Source: JALONH01 sp046329235
Lineage (GTDB): Bacteria > Bacteroidota > Bacteroidia > Cytophagales > Cytophagaceae
Direction: 5' to 3'
Assembly: GCA_046329235.1 (NCBI GenBank)
Contig: JAXLVA010000001.1
Location: forward strand, 496,001-560,000
DNA: 64,000 bases
A program made the translations under genes and the position numbers. The notes beneath the pieces are model-generated. The model was not told the DNA's origin. It made no database searches and was given only the letters and a program-made list of their open reading frames with translations. Numbering within the stretch: position 1 is the first letter of the stretch; every line of letters starts with the position of its first letter. Below, piece after piece: positions 35,769-43,005 of the stretch.

Positions 35769-36467
35769 ATGTATAAATTCTTTCGACTTTTTAAACGAAA
35801 ATATGACTGGAGGGCGATACTGCTTTGTATCCTAACTGCTACCTTGTTTTGGTTTTTAAATGCGATGAACAGTGATCATGTGGCAGATGTTAATTATCCC
35901 GTTTCTTTCACCTATAACGAGCAAGAGCTTATGTCCACCTCTGAAAAGTCCCAAGTATTGCGCTTTCACGTTTCAGGCAGTGGGTGGGAAATTTTTAAAA
36001 TGAAACTTGGCTGGTGGAATGATCCTATCCAGTTTGATGTGGTATCCAAACGTTCATACAAGTATTTTCTGACTAAAGACTTATCAGCCATTGTCGAAGA
36101 TAAATTAGCTGACGTGGTAGATATTCGATATTTTTTAGACGATACTCTTTATACCGGTTTGGATAAAGTACAAAAAGTAAAATTCAAAGTGATACTAAGC
36201 CGTGAAACAATAGGGTTGAAGAAAGGCTATAAGTTAGATGGTCCTATTCAAGTTTCTCCTGAATATATTTTAGTGACAGGCCCTGTAGCTATTTTAGATA
36301 CTATATCCAGAAAAGTAGTAATCGCTTGTTCAGAAAATGATATAAGCGAAGATTATAAAGAAGAAATTTCTTTACCAGCCTTACCTCATCCATTATTGAA
36401 AGCAAATGAAGAAAAGATTGAGGTTTCTTTTAAGGTAAGTAATAATAAACGACCATTCACCGAATAG
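35769..36467 (+). CDS. YbbR-like (CdaR-like) membrane-anchored protein
   Basis: The 232-residue protein has a single N-terminal membrane helix (WRAILLCILTATLFWFLNAM). Beta-rich extracytoplasmic repeats follow: VNYPVSFTYNEQELMST, VSPEYILVTGPVAILDTI, then EISLPALPHPLLKANEEKIEVSFKV. The V-P---VTG pattern is that of YbbR domains, which in Firmicutes regulate the diadenylate cyclase CdaA. No cyclase gene is in the window. The coaE ATG follows immediately after its stop codon. Confidence 0.78.
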   Translation: MYKFFRLFKRKYDWRAILLCILTATLFWFLNAMNSDHVADVNYPVSFTYNEQELMSTSEKSQVLRFHVSGSGWEIFKMKLGWWNDPIQFDVVSKRSYKYFLTKDLSAIVEDKLADVVDIRYFLDDTLYTGLDKVQKVKFKVILSRETIGLKKGYKLDGPIQVSPEYILVTGPVAILDTISRKVVIACSENDISEDYKEEISLPALPHPLLKANEEKIEVSFKVSNNKRPFTE

Positions 36468-37064
36468 ATGTTGCATGTAGGAATTACCGGCGGTATAGGC
36501 AGTGGTAAATCTACCATCTGTAAAGTGTTCGCATTACTAGGAGTTCCGATTTATGATGCAGATAGTCGAGCTAAATTTTTAACCGAAAACGATCCTGCCA
36601 TCCGTAAGGCTTTAATTGATTGGTTAGGAGAGGAAGTCTATCGTGACGGAAAACTTCAACGGGCATGGTTAGCATCACAAGTATTTCATTCCAAAGAAGC
36701 AACTGAAAAACTTAATTTTATCACTCATCCGGTAGTAGGAGATGATTATAAACTTTGGGCTACAAGCCAGCATACTCCATATGTATTAAAAGAAGCAGCC
36801 TTGTTTTATGAGTCCGGAAGTTATCAGGATATGGATGTAATGATAGTGGTTACAGCCCCGGAAGAACTAAGAATTGAACGCGTGTTACAACGAGATAAAA
36901 GCCGTACGATGGAACAGGTAAAAGATATTATCCAACGTCAGATACCCGAAGAGGAGAAGGTTCGTAGAGCCGATTATTGTTTGGTAAATGATGGTAAGTC
37001 TTTATTGTTGCCTACTATCTTAGAATTACATAAAATACTGATGGATAGGGCTAATAATTCCTAA
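36468..37064 (+). CDS. coaE: Dephospho-CoA kinase
   Basis: The 198-residue P-loop kinase has Walker A at residues 8-16 (GGIGSGKST), the substrate-binding DADSRAK near 30 and the lid region RVLQRDKSR. It phosphorylates dephospho-CoA, the last step of CoA synthesis. The ATG directly abuts the YbbR-like stop codon. Confidence 0.95.
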   Translation: MLHVGITGGIGSGKSTICKVFALLGVPIYDADSRAKFLTENDPAIRKALIDWLGEEVYRDGKLQRAWLASQVFHSKEATEKLNFITHPVVGDDYKLWATSQHTPYVLKEAALFYESGSYQDMDVMIVVTAPEELRIERVLQRDKSRTMEQVKDIIQRQIPEEEKVRRADYCLVNDGKSLLLPTILELHKILMDRANNS

Positions 37065-37099
37065 TTTTTTGTAAATTGTAAAAGGAAGTTTATCACTCC

Positions 37100-37555
37100 A
37101 TGGCTTTAGAATCGTCATCAGGTGTCGTTTTGACCTATACCAGCTCTTCTCCGGAAGATTTAACCGATCTGTTTCCGGAACTGTTGACCTATGCGGAAGG
37201 AATTCCCGTATGGTTGATAGAAGGCGATATGGGAGCAGGTAAAACCACCTTTGTTTCCATATTTGGGAAATACGCTTCTTTTTTAGAGTCTGTTTCCAGT
37301 CCTACCTATTCATTGGTTAATGAGTACAGAGACACTAATGGAAATGTCTATTATCACTTTGATTTCTATCGTATCAAGAATGAACGCGAGGCATTTGAAA
37401 TTGGAACAGAAGAATATTTTTATTCTGGCAACACTTGTTTTGTAGAGTGGCCATCATTAATACCGAATCTAATACCCGAAAACTATATTCATATTTTCAT
37501 TTCTATAGATGAAGAGCATCATAGAAAGATCACTGTCACGCGTCATGAAAATTAA
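37100..37555 (+). CDS. tsaE: tRNA t6A biosynthesis ATPase TsaE
   Basis: The 151-residue protein has the Walker A motif EGDMGAGKTTF, SSPTYSLVNEYR and the YHFDFYRI motif characteristic of TsaE, plus FVEWPSLIPNLIPE (Walker B-like E-WP). It acts with TsaB and TsaD to attach threonylcarbamoyl to A37 of tRNAs; the AMP donor is made by the Sua5-type enzyme encoded at 53565. Its last 11 bases overlap the start of the alanine dehydrogenase gene. Confidence 0.95.
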   Translation: MALESSSGVVLTYTSSSPEDLTDLFPELLTYAEGIPVWLIEGDMGAGKTTFVSIFGKYASFLESVSSPTYSLVNEYRDTNGNVYYHFDFYRIKNEREAFEIGTEEYFYSGNTCFVEWPSLIPNLIPENYIHIFISIDEEHHRKITVTRHEN

Positions 37556-38762
37556 AACCGAAGTTAATATTCTTGCTACCGAACAACTATTGTATCCTCA
37601 GGAGCAATTGATGAAAGTTCGCAAAGGTCAATGTCAGTTGTCCATTGGATTGCCTAAGGAAATGGAAGATATTGAAAACAGAATATGTTTAACTCCGGAA
37701 GCAGTAGCGGTTTTAGTGAATAATGGTCATCAGATTTCTGTGGAGACGGGGGCAGGGAGTAAAGCGAAATTTACAGATAGAGAATACAGTGAGGCGGGTG
37801 CACGTATTGTTTACGGACATGAAGAAATATTTGCCAATTCAGATATAGTATTAAAAGTTGATCCTCCAACGGTAGAAGAAATCAATGCGATGAAGCCGGG
37901 CAGATCTGTTATATCTGCTTTACAGATGGCGAAGTTACATTCGGAATACTGTAAAGAGATTAATAAGAAGAAAATTACAGGCATTGCTTATGAGTTTTTA
38001 GAGGATAAAGCCGGAGGGAAACCTGTAGTGAAATCCATGAGTGAAATTGCCGGTAGTGCAGTGATGTTAATTGCTGCTGAATATCTTACTACTAGAAATG
38101 GATTAGGAGTAGTATTAGGAGGCGTAACCGGTGTTCCACCTACTAAAGTAGTTATTCTGGGTGCCGGAACGGTTGCTGAGTTTGCGGCTCGTACGGCATT
38201 AGGCTTAGGTGCGGAAGTAAAAGTGTTTGATCAACACCTCTACCGTCTGCGTCGCTTAAAGCATAATTTAGGAATGCAATTATATACGTCTGCGTTAGAT
38301 ACGGCTACTTTGAGAAAAGAGTTAAGAGACGCAGATATCGTGATAGGTTCATTAAGACCGGAAGATGGAGCAAGTTGCGTGGTAACGGAAGAGATGGTCT
38401 CTGAAATGAAACCGAATGCAGTAGTCATTGATGTGAGTATTGACCAAGGTGGAACGTTTGAAACATCTGTCATTACGAATCACTTAAATCCTATTTTTAG
38501 AAAATATGATGTCATTCATTACTGTGTTCCTAATATTCCTTCCCGTGTAGCGCGTACGGCTACCATTTCGTTAAGTAATATTTTTACACCGATCTTATTA
38601 CAGATAGCAGAGGTAGGAGGAGTAGAGGATATGATACGTCAGAAAGAATGGTTTATGAATGGCGTATATTCCTATAAAGGGTATTTGACGAATAGTATCA
38701 TTGCTAAACGATTCCAAGAGAACTTTAAGGATATCAATTTATTGGTTCCAAGAACATTTTAA
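37545..38762 (+). CDS. ald: Alanine dehydrogenase
   Basis: From the ATG at 37545 the protein has 405 residues; a start at 37509 would overlap tsaE further and adds a poorly fitting stretch. It shows the AlaDH/PNT N-terminal pattern GLPKEMEDIENRICLTPEAV, ETGAGSKAKFTDREY and KVDPPTVEEI. The NAD-binding GVPPTKVVILGAGTVAEFAA and VVIDVSIDQGGTFETS follow. It interconverts alanine and pyruvate plus ammonia with NAD. The Bacteroidota form is somewhat longer than Bacillus Ald (~370). Pyridine nucleotide transhydrogenase alpha is the main alternative, but no beta subunit follows. Confidence 0.85.
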   Translation: MKIKTEVNILATEQLLYPQEQLMKVRKGQCQLSIGLPKEMEDIENRICLTPEAVAVLVNNGHQISVETGAGSKAKFTDREYSEAGARIVYGHEEIFANSDIVLKVDPPTVEEINAMKPGRSVISALQMAKLHSEYCKEINKKKITGIAYEFLEDKAGGKPVVKSMSEIAGSAVMLIAAEYLTTRNGLGVVLGGVTGVPPTKVVILGAGTVAEFAARTALGLGAEVKVFDQHLYRLRRLKHNLGMQLYTSALDTATLRKELRDADIVIGSLRPEDGASCVVTEEMVSEMKPNAVVIDVSIDQGGTFETSVITNHLNPIFRKYDVIHYCVPNIPSRVARTATISLSNIFTPILLQIAEVGGVEDMIRQKEWFMNGVYSYKGYLTNSIIAKRFQENFKDINLLVPRTF

Positions 38763-38774
38763 TTTATATAAATA

Positions 38775-38808
38775 AAAAAACGCCATCCGATTCGGATGGC
38801 GTTTCCTA
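38775..38808. terminator. Bidirectional terminator after ald
   Basis: AAACGCCATCCGA and TCGGATGGCGTTT form a 12-bp stem with a tiny loop, preceded by a seven-A tract and followed by TTTCC. It lies between ald and the convergent small gene. Confidence 0.88.
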
Positions 38809-38832
38809 TTTCTCCATTAGGAGTTCCTATGA

Positions 38833-39132
38833 TTAGAACTGATGTTTGTAGTTTACTTTTACGTTCGTAGTTTTTACTGCAGTTAATTCTTGAGCAGGAA
38901 CCATTTCGTAAGCGTAATCATATTTTTTGAAGTTGTTTTTGTAAGCAGTGCTGTTAGTAGCAGTACGGTTTACAGCATTTGTTTTTTGAGTACCTGCTAA
39001 ACGCATTTCTTGTTTTGCTTTGTTAGCAGCACCCATTTGTTTGTAGTTGTTAACCGATTTCATTGGGTCAGATGCGTTAGCAGCGATGATGATACCAAAG
39101 AAGATAGCAGCGGAAGTGATGATGTTTTTCAT
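38833..39132 (-). CDS. Small secreted protein of unknown function
   Basis: From the ATG at 39132 the product is 99 residues: a signal peptide (MKNIITSAAIFFGIIIAANA) followed by a basic, Asn/Lys/Thr-rich mature part (AANKAKQEMRLAGTQKT). It ends in a beta-like VKTTNVKVNYKHQF. An upstream in-frame start at 39192 would put a polar stretch before the signal peptide and is rejected. I recognise no family. A TTAATTTGTATA sequence lies about 60 bases upstream and also occurs before the S46 peptidase gene. Confidence 0.65.
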   Translation of the reverse strand: MKNIITSAAIFFGIIIAANASDPMKSVNNYKQMGAANKAKQEMRLAGTQKTNAVNRTATNSTAYKNNFKKYDYAYEMVPAQELTAVKTTNVKVNYKHQF

Positions 39133-39451
39133 AATTGTAATTGTTTTAGGGTCTATTAAATAAATAATCTTTTGTTGTTGTTTCTTATACAAATTAACGG
39201 CGTTTTTGAATGCTAGATTATCCTATAAATTCGCCATTTTTTTATCCGTTAGATTACTGATAAGAAGGTAAGTAGATTAAGAAATGGAGCTTAAACCCAT
39301 CAATTCTGAGTGAATAAAGGTGGTATACATCCTAGGAGGAGTGTTAATTAAAAATGTAAAATCGGAGATCGAGGTAGTTCAAAGGTCTATAAAAGAAGAA
39401 AGCCTCCGATGGAGGCTACTTCACTAACTACTAACTATTACTACTAAAAAA
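39133..39451. other. Gene-poor intergenic region
   Basis: About 319 bases hold no convincing open frame. I see a probable promoter region for the small secreted protein at the left edge, including TTAATTTG read on the minus strand near 39191-39198, and the terminator of the surface protein gene at 39390-39420. Nothing else stands out. Confidence 0.6.
39390..39420 (-). terminator. Terminator of the T9SS type A protein gene
   Basis: On the minus strand AGCCTCC-ATC-GGAGGCT is followed by TTCTTCTTTT. It lies 32 bases beyond the stop codon. The U tract is interrupted, so the strength is uncertain. Confidence 0.65.
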
Positions 39452-41860
39452 TTACTTTTTGGTTATTTTGATGGTTTTTACATCATCCGCTAGTTGTACT
39501 GTGACAACATATACACCGGAAGCCAAACCATCACCTAAACTTATTTCAGTATTGCTAGTTCCTGTACCTTTTCCTACTAGTTGGCCGGTAATAGCATGTA
39601 CTGTGTATGTGAATGTATCTTCATTAGAACCACTAACCACTAAGTTAGTAGAGTTATCAAATGGATTAGGATATGCTACAATAGCCCAGTTATTACCTGA
39701 TAACGATTTGATCGTGGTAGAGTGCGTTGCACCATTGTAATCTACTTGAACAATTTTGTAATAGGTAGTCAAAACGACAGGCTGATTGTCAATGAAGTTG
39801 TAGGATTGAACAATGCTAGAAGTACCGTTACCTACTACACTACCAATTTTTGTCCAAGTGTTACCATCTGTTGAACGCATTACGTTGAAATGACTGTTGT
39901 TAGATTCTTTTGCAGTTGCCCAGTTTAATAATACAGCACCATTTTGTTTGATGGCATCAAATGAAATCCAATCTACAGGTAGCGGACAATCATAAATTAC
40001 TTGAACCGGAGTACGAGCACAAGGTACTCCTGTAATTACGTGCCAGTTGTAGAAGGAGCTGTATACAGATGCGTTGGCTCCACCATTATAACCACCGGTG
40101 ATGGTAACAATACCTGAAGGGTTGTAGTTATAAGGATAAGATGCACCTCCATCAGACCATCCTAAGTAACCGTTTAGATTGGTAGTTGAGTTAACACCCA
40201 TCATTAAAGTAGGTCCCCATGCGGATTGAATATTGAAGCCTGCGAATGTAAAGTGGTATAGTCCATATGCAGATCCACTAGCAATATGTAATGGGTCAGA
40301 GGTAAACAGTTTAGCCGGACTAAATGAAGCCCCACTTGAGTTGAATATCTCGATAGTAATTGTTACATCATAACCAGCCGGAGGGATGTAGTTAAATCCT
40401 AATAAGATATCCATGTCTGTAATTTGGAAGTCACTACTAGCTGTAAATACTTGTTTTGCACCTGTATTGCCATAAGTTTTTGCTCCAGCTTGTACTGTTG
40501 TAGCACCTACATACCCTGTTGTGGTAGACATATCTTCTACATAGAAGGTATAGGAGTTTGGAGCTGTAATAGAAGTTGTAGAGTAATTGATACCAGAACC
40601 TAACAAGGTACCGGTACCTTTACTTTGTGTATCATACCAGTTGTAAGTACCAGCACCAGAAACAGAAACTGTTACGTTAGAGCCTGAAACGCAATAGGTA
40701 GCGTTGATAGGAGTAGTAGTAGGAGTTGTTACAACAACTTCATCCCACTGCATACCACAAACAGGGTCGGTTACCTCAACGCGATATGTTCCTGGGCTGT
40801 TAACAAAGTATGTTTTAGTGTTATTCGTTCCCGGAGCTACTGTAGGGTAGTTTTTATACCATTTATAAGTAACACCTGTACCGGAGAAGCCAGCATCAAA
40901 GGTAGCAGAAGCCGGATTACATAAAGAAACATCCGGACCTAAGTTGATACTAAATGTATTCGTGATTACAATAATATCTGATTTCACACAAGAACCGTTA
41001 TCTGTAACACACACAGAATAAGTCCCAGGAGCAGTGATTACTTTAGTATAAGGTGCTCCTGCACCGGTTCCTGTAATAGTACCGGAAACGTTAGAACTCC
41101 ATGTTACAGTTGTAGTAGCGTTATGAGGTACGTTAGAGTCTAGGGTAATAGATCCACCTTTACCACAAATCGTTTGATCAGGACCTAAATTAGGTTGAGG
41201 TCCCGGAGCGCCATAAGTACAACCAGGAATAAAAGCGATATCATCTATGGCAAAATCTACTTCAGAAGCACAACCTGTAGAGTTACTATTTTCAATACTA
41301 ATAGAAACGGTAGCTGGAGGGGTAGCACCGGAGTTCCAAACAATTTCATATTTAATCCAAGAACCACCAGTTGCAGGTGCTTGAATTAATGAACCAATAT
41401 TGGTTCCATTTATATCAAAGTTTAATAAACCAGGAAAGTTTGGTTGATCTTTTAATGAAGAAATCCAAACAGAGAAATAGTAGTTGGTATTAGGCTTTAT
41501 TGGAATACCAGTTTGTTGAAATAATTTAATACCTGCTGTACAAACACCATCCACCATTAACATATTGCCCGAGCCTGAGGTATGATCACCATAACTCATA
41601 AATGAAGGAGGACCTGGGTTAAAGGTTACAGGATTGGTACCTACATAGATATTACCCGGATTAGACCAGCCTGGAGGGTTAAATATGGTATATCCACCAG
41701 CTCCACCTGTAAATGTCCATCCAGTATATCCTTGTTCGAAATCACCATTTGTAACCAAGTTTTGACCTGTTAATAAGTCCGTAGGACATTGACTTTGTGC
41801 TTGTGGGGTAGTAATCACAAAGGTCAATAAAAATAAAAAACCGTAGTACAAGTTTTTCAT
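39452..41860 (-). CDS. Large secreted surface protein with T9SS type A sorting domain
   Basis: The 802-residue protein has a signal peptide (MKNLYYGFLFLLTFVITTPQAQS). A carbohydrate-binding-like jelly-roll follows (GQNLVTNGDFEQGYTGWTF to DFAIDDIAFIPGC). Next are PKD/Ig-like repeats with GPDQTICGKGGSITLDS and NLGPDVSLCNPAS. The C-terminal ~75 residues contain YPNPFDNSTNLVVSGS and LASGVYVVTVQLADDVKTIKITKK, the type A T9SS sorting domain. It should be exported and anchored or released at the surface. An adhesive or glycan-binding role is likely but unproven. Confidence 0.9.
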   Translation of the reverse strand: MKNLYYGFLFLLTFVITTPQAQSQCPTDLLTGQNLVTNGDFEQGYTGWTFTGGAGGYTIFNPPGWSNPGNIYVGTNPVTFNPGPPSFMSYGDHTSGSGNMLMVDGVCTAGIKLFQQTGIPIKPNTNYYFSVWISSLKDQPNFPGLLNFDINGTNIGSLIQAPATGGSWIKYEIVWNSGATPPATVSISIENSNSTGCASEVDFAIDDIAFIPGCTYGAPGPQPNLGPDQTICGKGGSITLDSNVPHNATTTVTWSSNVSGTITGTGAGAPYTKVITAPGTYSVCVTDNGSCVKSDIIVITNTFSINLGPDVSLCNPASATFDAGFSGTGVTYKWYKNYPTVAPGTNNTKTYFVNSPGTYRVEVTDPVCGMQWDEVVVTTPTTTPINATYCVSGSNVTVSVSGAGTYNWYDTQSKGTGTLLGSGINYSTTSITAPNSYTFYVEDMSTTTGYVGATTVQAGAKTYGNTGAKQVFTASSDFQITDMDILLGFNYIPPAGYDVTITIEIFNSSGASFSPAKLFTSDPLHIASGSAYGLYHFTFAGFNIQSAWGPTLMMGVNSTTNLNGYLGWSDGGASYPYNYNPSGIVTITGGYNGGANASVYSSFYNWHVITGVPCARTPVQVIYDCPLPVDWISFDAIKQNGAVLLNWATAKESNNSHFNVMRSTDGNTWTKIGSVVGNGTSSIVQSYNFIDNQPVVLTTYYKIVQVDYNGATHSTTIKSLSGNNWAIVAYPNPFDNSTNLVVSGSNEDTFTYTVHAITGQLVGKGTGTSNTEISLGDGLASGVYVVTVQLADDVKTIKITKK

Positions 41861-41970
41861 AGAATAATAATAAGTTGAGCTAGTGATTTATACTGATATA
41901 AGGATATTAACGTTGTAAAAAAGCTAGAAAAAATATTCATATTTTAGAATCTAAAAAATGTAACTATTTG

Positions 41971-42017
41971 CTTATCAACAAAAAAGGCCTTTTATAAAGG
42001 CCTTTTTTGTTGATAAG
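41971..42017 (-). terminator. Terminator after ompA, a perfect 22-bp stem
   Basis: The 47 bases form a perfect inverted repeat of 22 bp per arm around a TAT centre. The core is AAAAAAGGCCTTT / AAAGGCCTTTTTT, so on the minus strand the stem runs into a T tract just after the OmpA gene. The A and T tracts make it functional on either strand. Confidence 0.85.
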
Positions 42018-42032
42018 TGGGTATGTAATATT

Positions 42033-42998
42033 TTATTGAATAATCAACATTTCTACTCTGCGGTTTAATTTACGTCCTTCTGGAGTGTCATTAGTAGCTT
42101 TTGGCTTAGTTTCTCCGAATCCATCTGTAGTAATTCTAGAGGAGTCAATACCCTTACTAACTAGGTATCTTTTAACCGAAGCCGCTCTTCGTTTAGATAA
42201 ATCTAAGTTGGCATCATCATCACCCACATTATCGGTATGACCTTCTAAATAAAGTTTATACTTAGGGTTATTGATTAATACTTTGGCTAATTCATCTAAC
42301 GAGTGGTAAGAAGATGACATGATGACATCTTTACCGGTTTCGAATAGTAAGTTCTCAAAGGCTTTTTGGATAGCCGCTTTTTCTTCCGGTTTTAATTCCG
42401 GACAGCCACGGTTAGCTTTAGATCCAGGTGTGTCCGGACATAAATCTTCGTAATCGTTTACACCGTCACCATCTTTATCCAAGAATGGTGCAGGGCAACC
42501 TTCATATTGTGCCACACCTGGTTGTTTAGGACATTTATCTAAATTATCCGGTATCCCGTCGCCATCACTATCTGGGCATCCTTTAAATTCTTTTAAGCCG
42601 AATACATCCGGACAAGCATCTACGTTATCTAAGATACCGTCACCATCTTTGTCTCCCCATGGGCAACCATGATTTTCTTTTGGTCCCGGTTCATTTTTAC
42701 ATGAATCTTGATAATCAAATACCCCATCGAAATCGACGTCATATGGACAACCAAATGGCGTTACAGGCTCTCCTTTAGGTGTGTGGATACACTGATCTCT
42801 TGAGTCCGGCACTCCATCACCATCTGAATCACGGTCATGATAGACAGGTGTGTAAGCATCCTTTTTAGCTTTCTTCGCTTGTTTTGCCTTCTTTGCGTAC
42901 TTCTTACTCTGTTGAGGGTTTTGTGCATTGACACTACCTATTGAAACAAATAGAAGCAAAAATGCAGAGAACCATAAGTTGGGTAAAATTCTAATCAT
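42033..42998 (-). CDS. OmpA-family protein with thrombospondin type 3 repeats
   Basis: The 321-residue protein has a signal peptide (FSAFLLLFVSIGSVNAQ) and a basic linker. About five calcium-binding TSP3-like repeats follow (DRDSDGDGVPDSRDQC, DKDGDGILDNVDACPD and relatives, residues ~52-205). The C-terminal OmpA domain has LEGHTDNVGDDDANLDLS and RRAASVKRYL, which bind peptidoglycan. It lacks a long barrel domain, so it is probably a periplasmic or lipid-facing tether rather than a porin. It starts seven bases after valS, implying readthrough from that gene. Confidence 0.92.
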   Translation of the reverse strand: MIRILPNLWFSAFLLLFVSIGSVNAQNPQQSKKYAKKAKQAKKAKKDAYTPVYHDRDSDGDGVPDSRDQCIHTPKGEPVTPFGCPYDVDFDGVFDYQDSCKNEPGPKENHGCPWGDKDGDGILDNVDACPDVFGLKEFKGCPDSDGDGIPDNLDKCPKQPGVAQYEGCPAPFLDKDGDGVNDYEDLCPDTPGSKANRGCPELKPEEKAAIQKAFENLLFETGKDVIMSSSYHSLDELAKVLINNPKYKLYLEGHTDNVGDDDANLDLSKRRAASVKRYLVSKGIDSSRITTDGFGETKPKATNDTPEGRKLNRRVEMLIIQ

Positions 42999-43005
42999 TA
43001 CTTAC

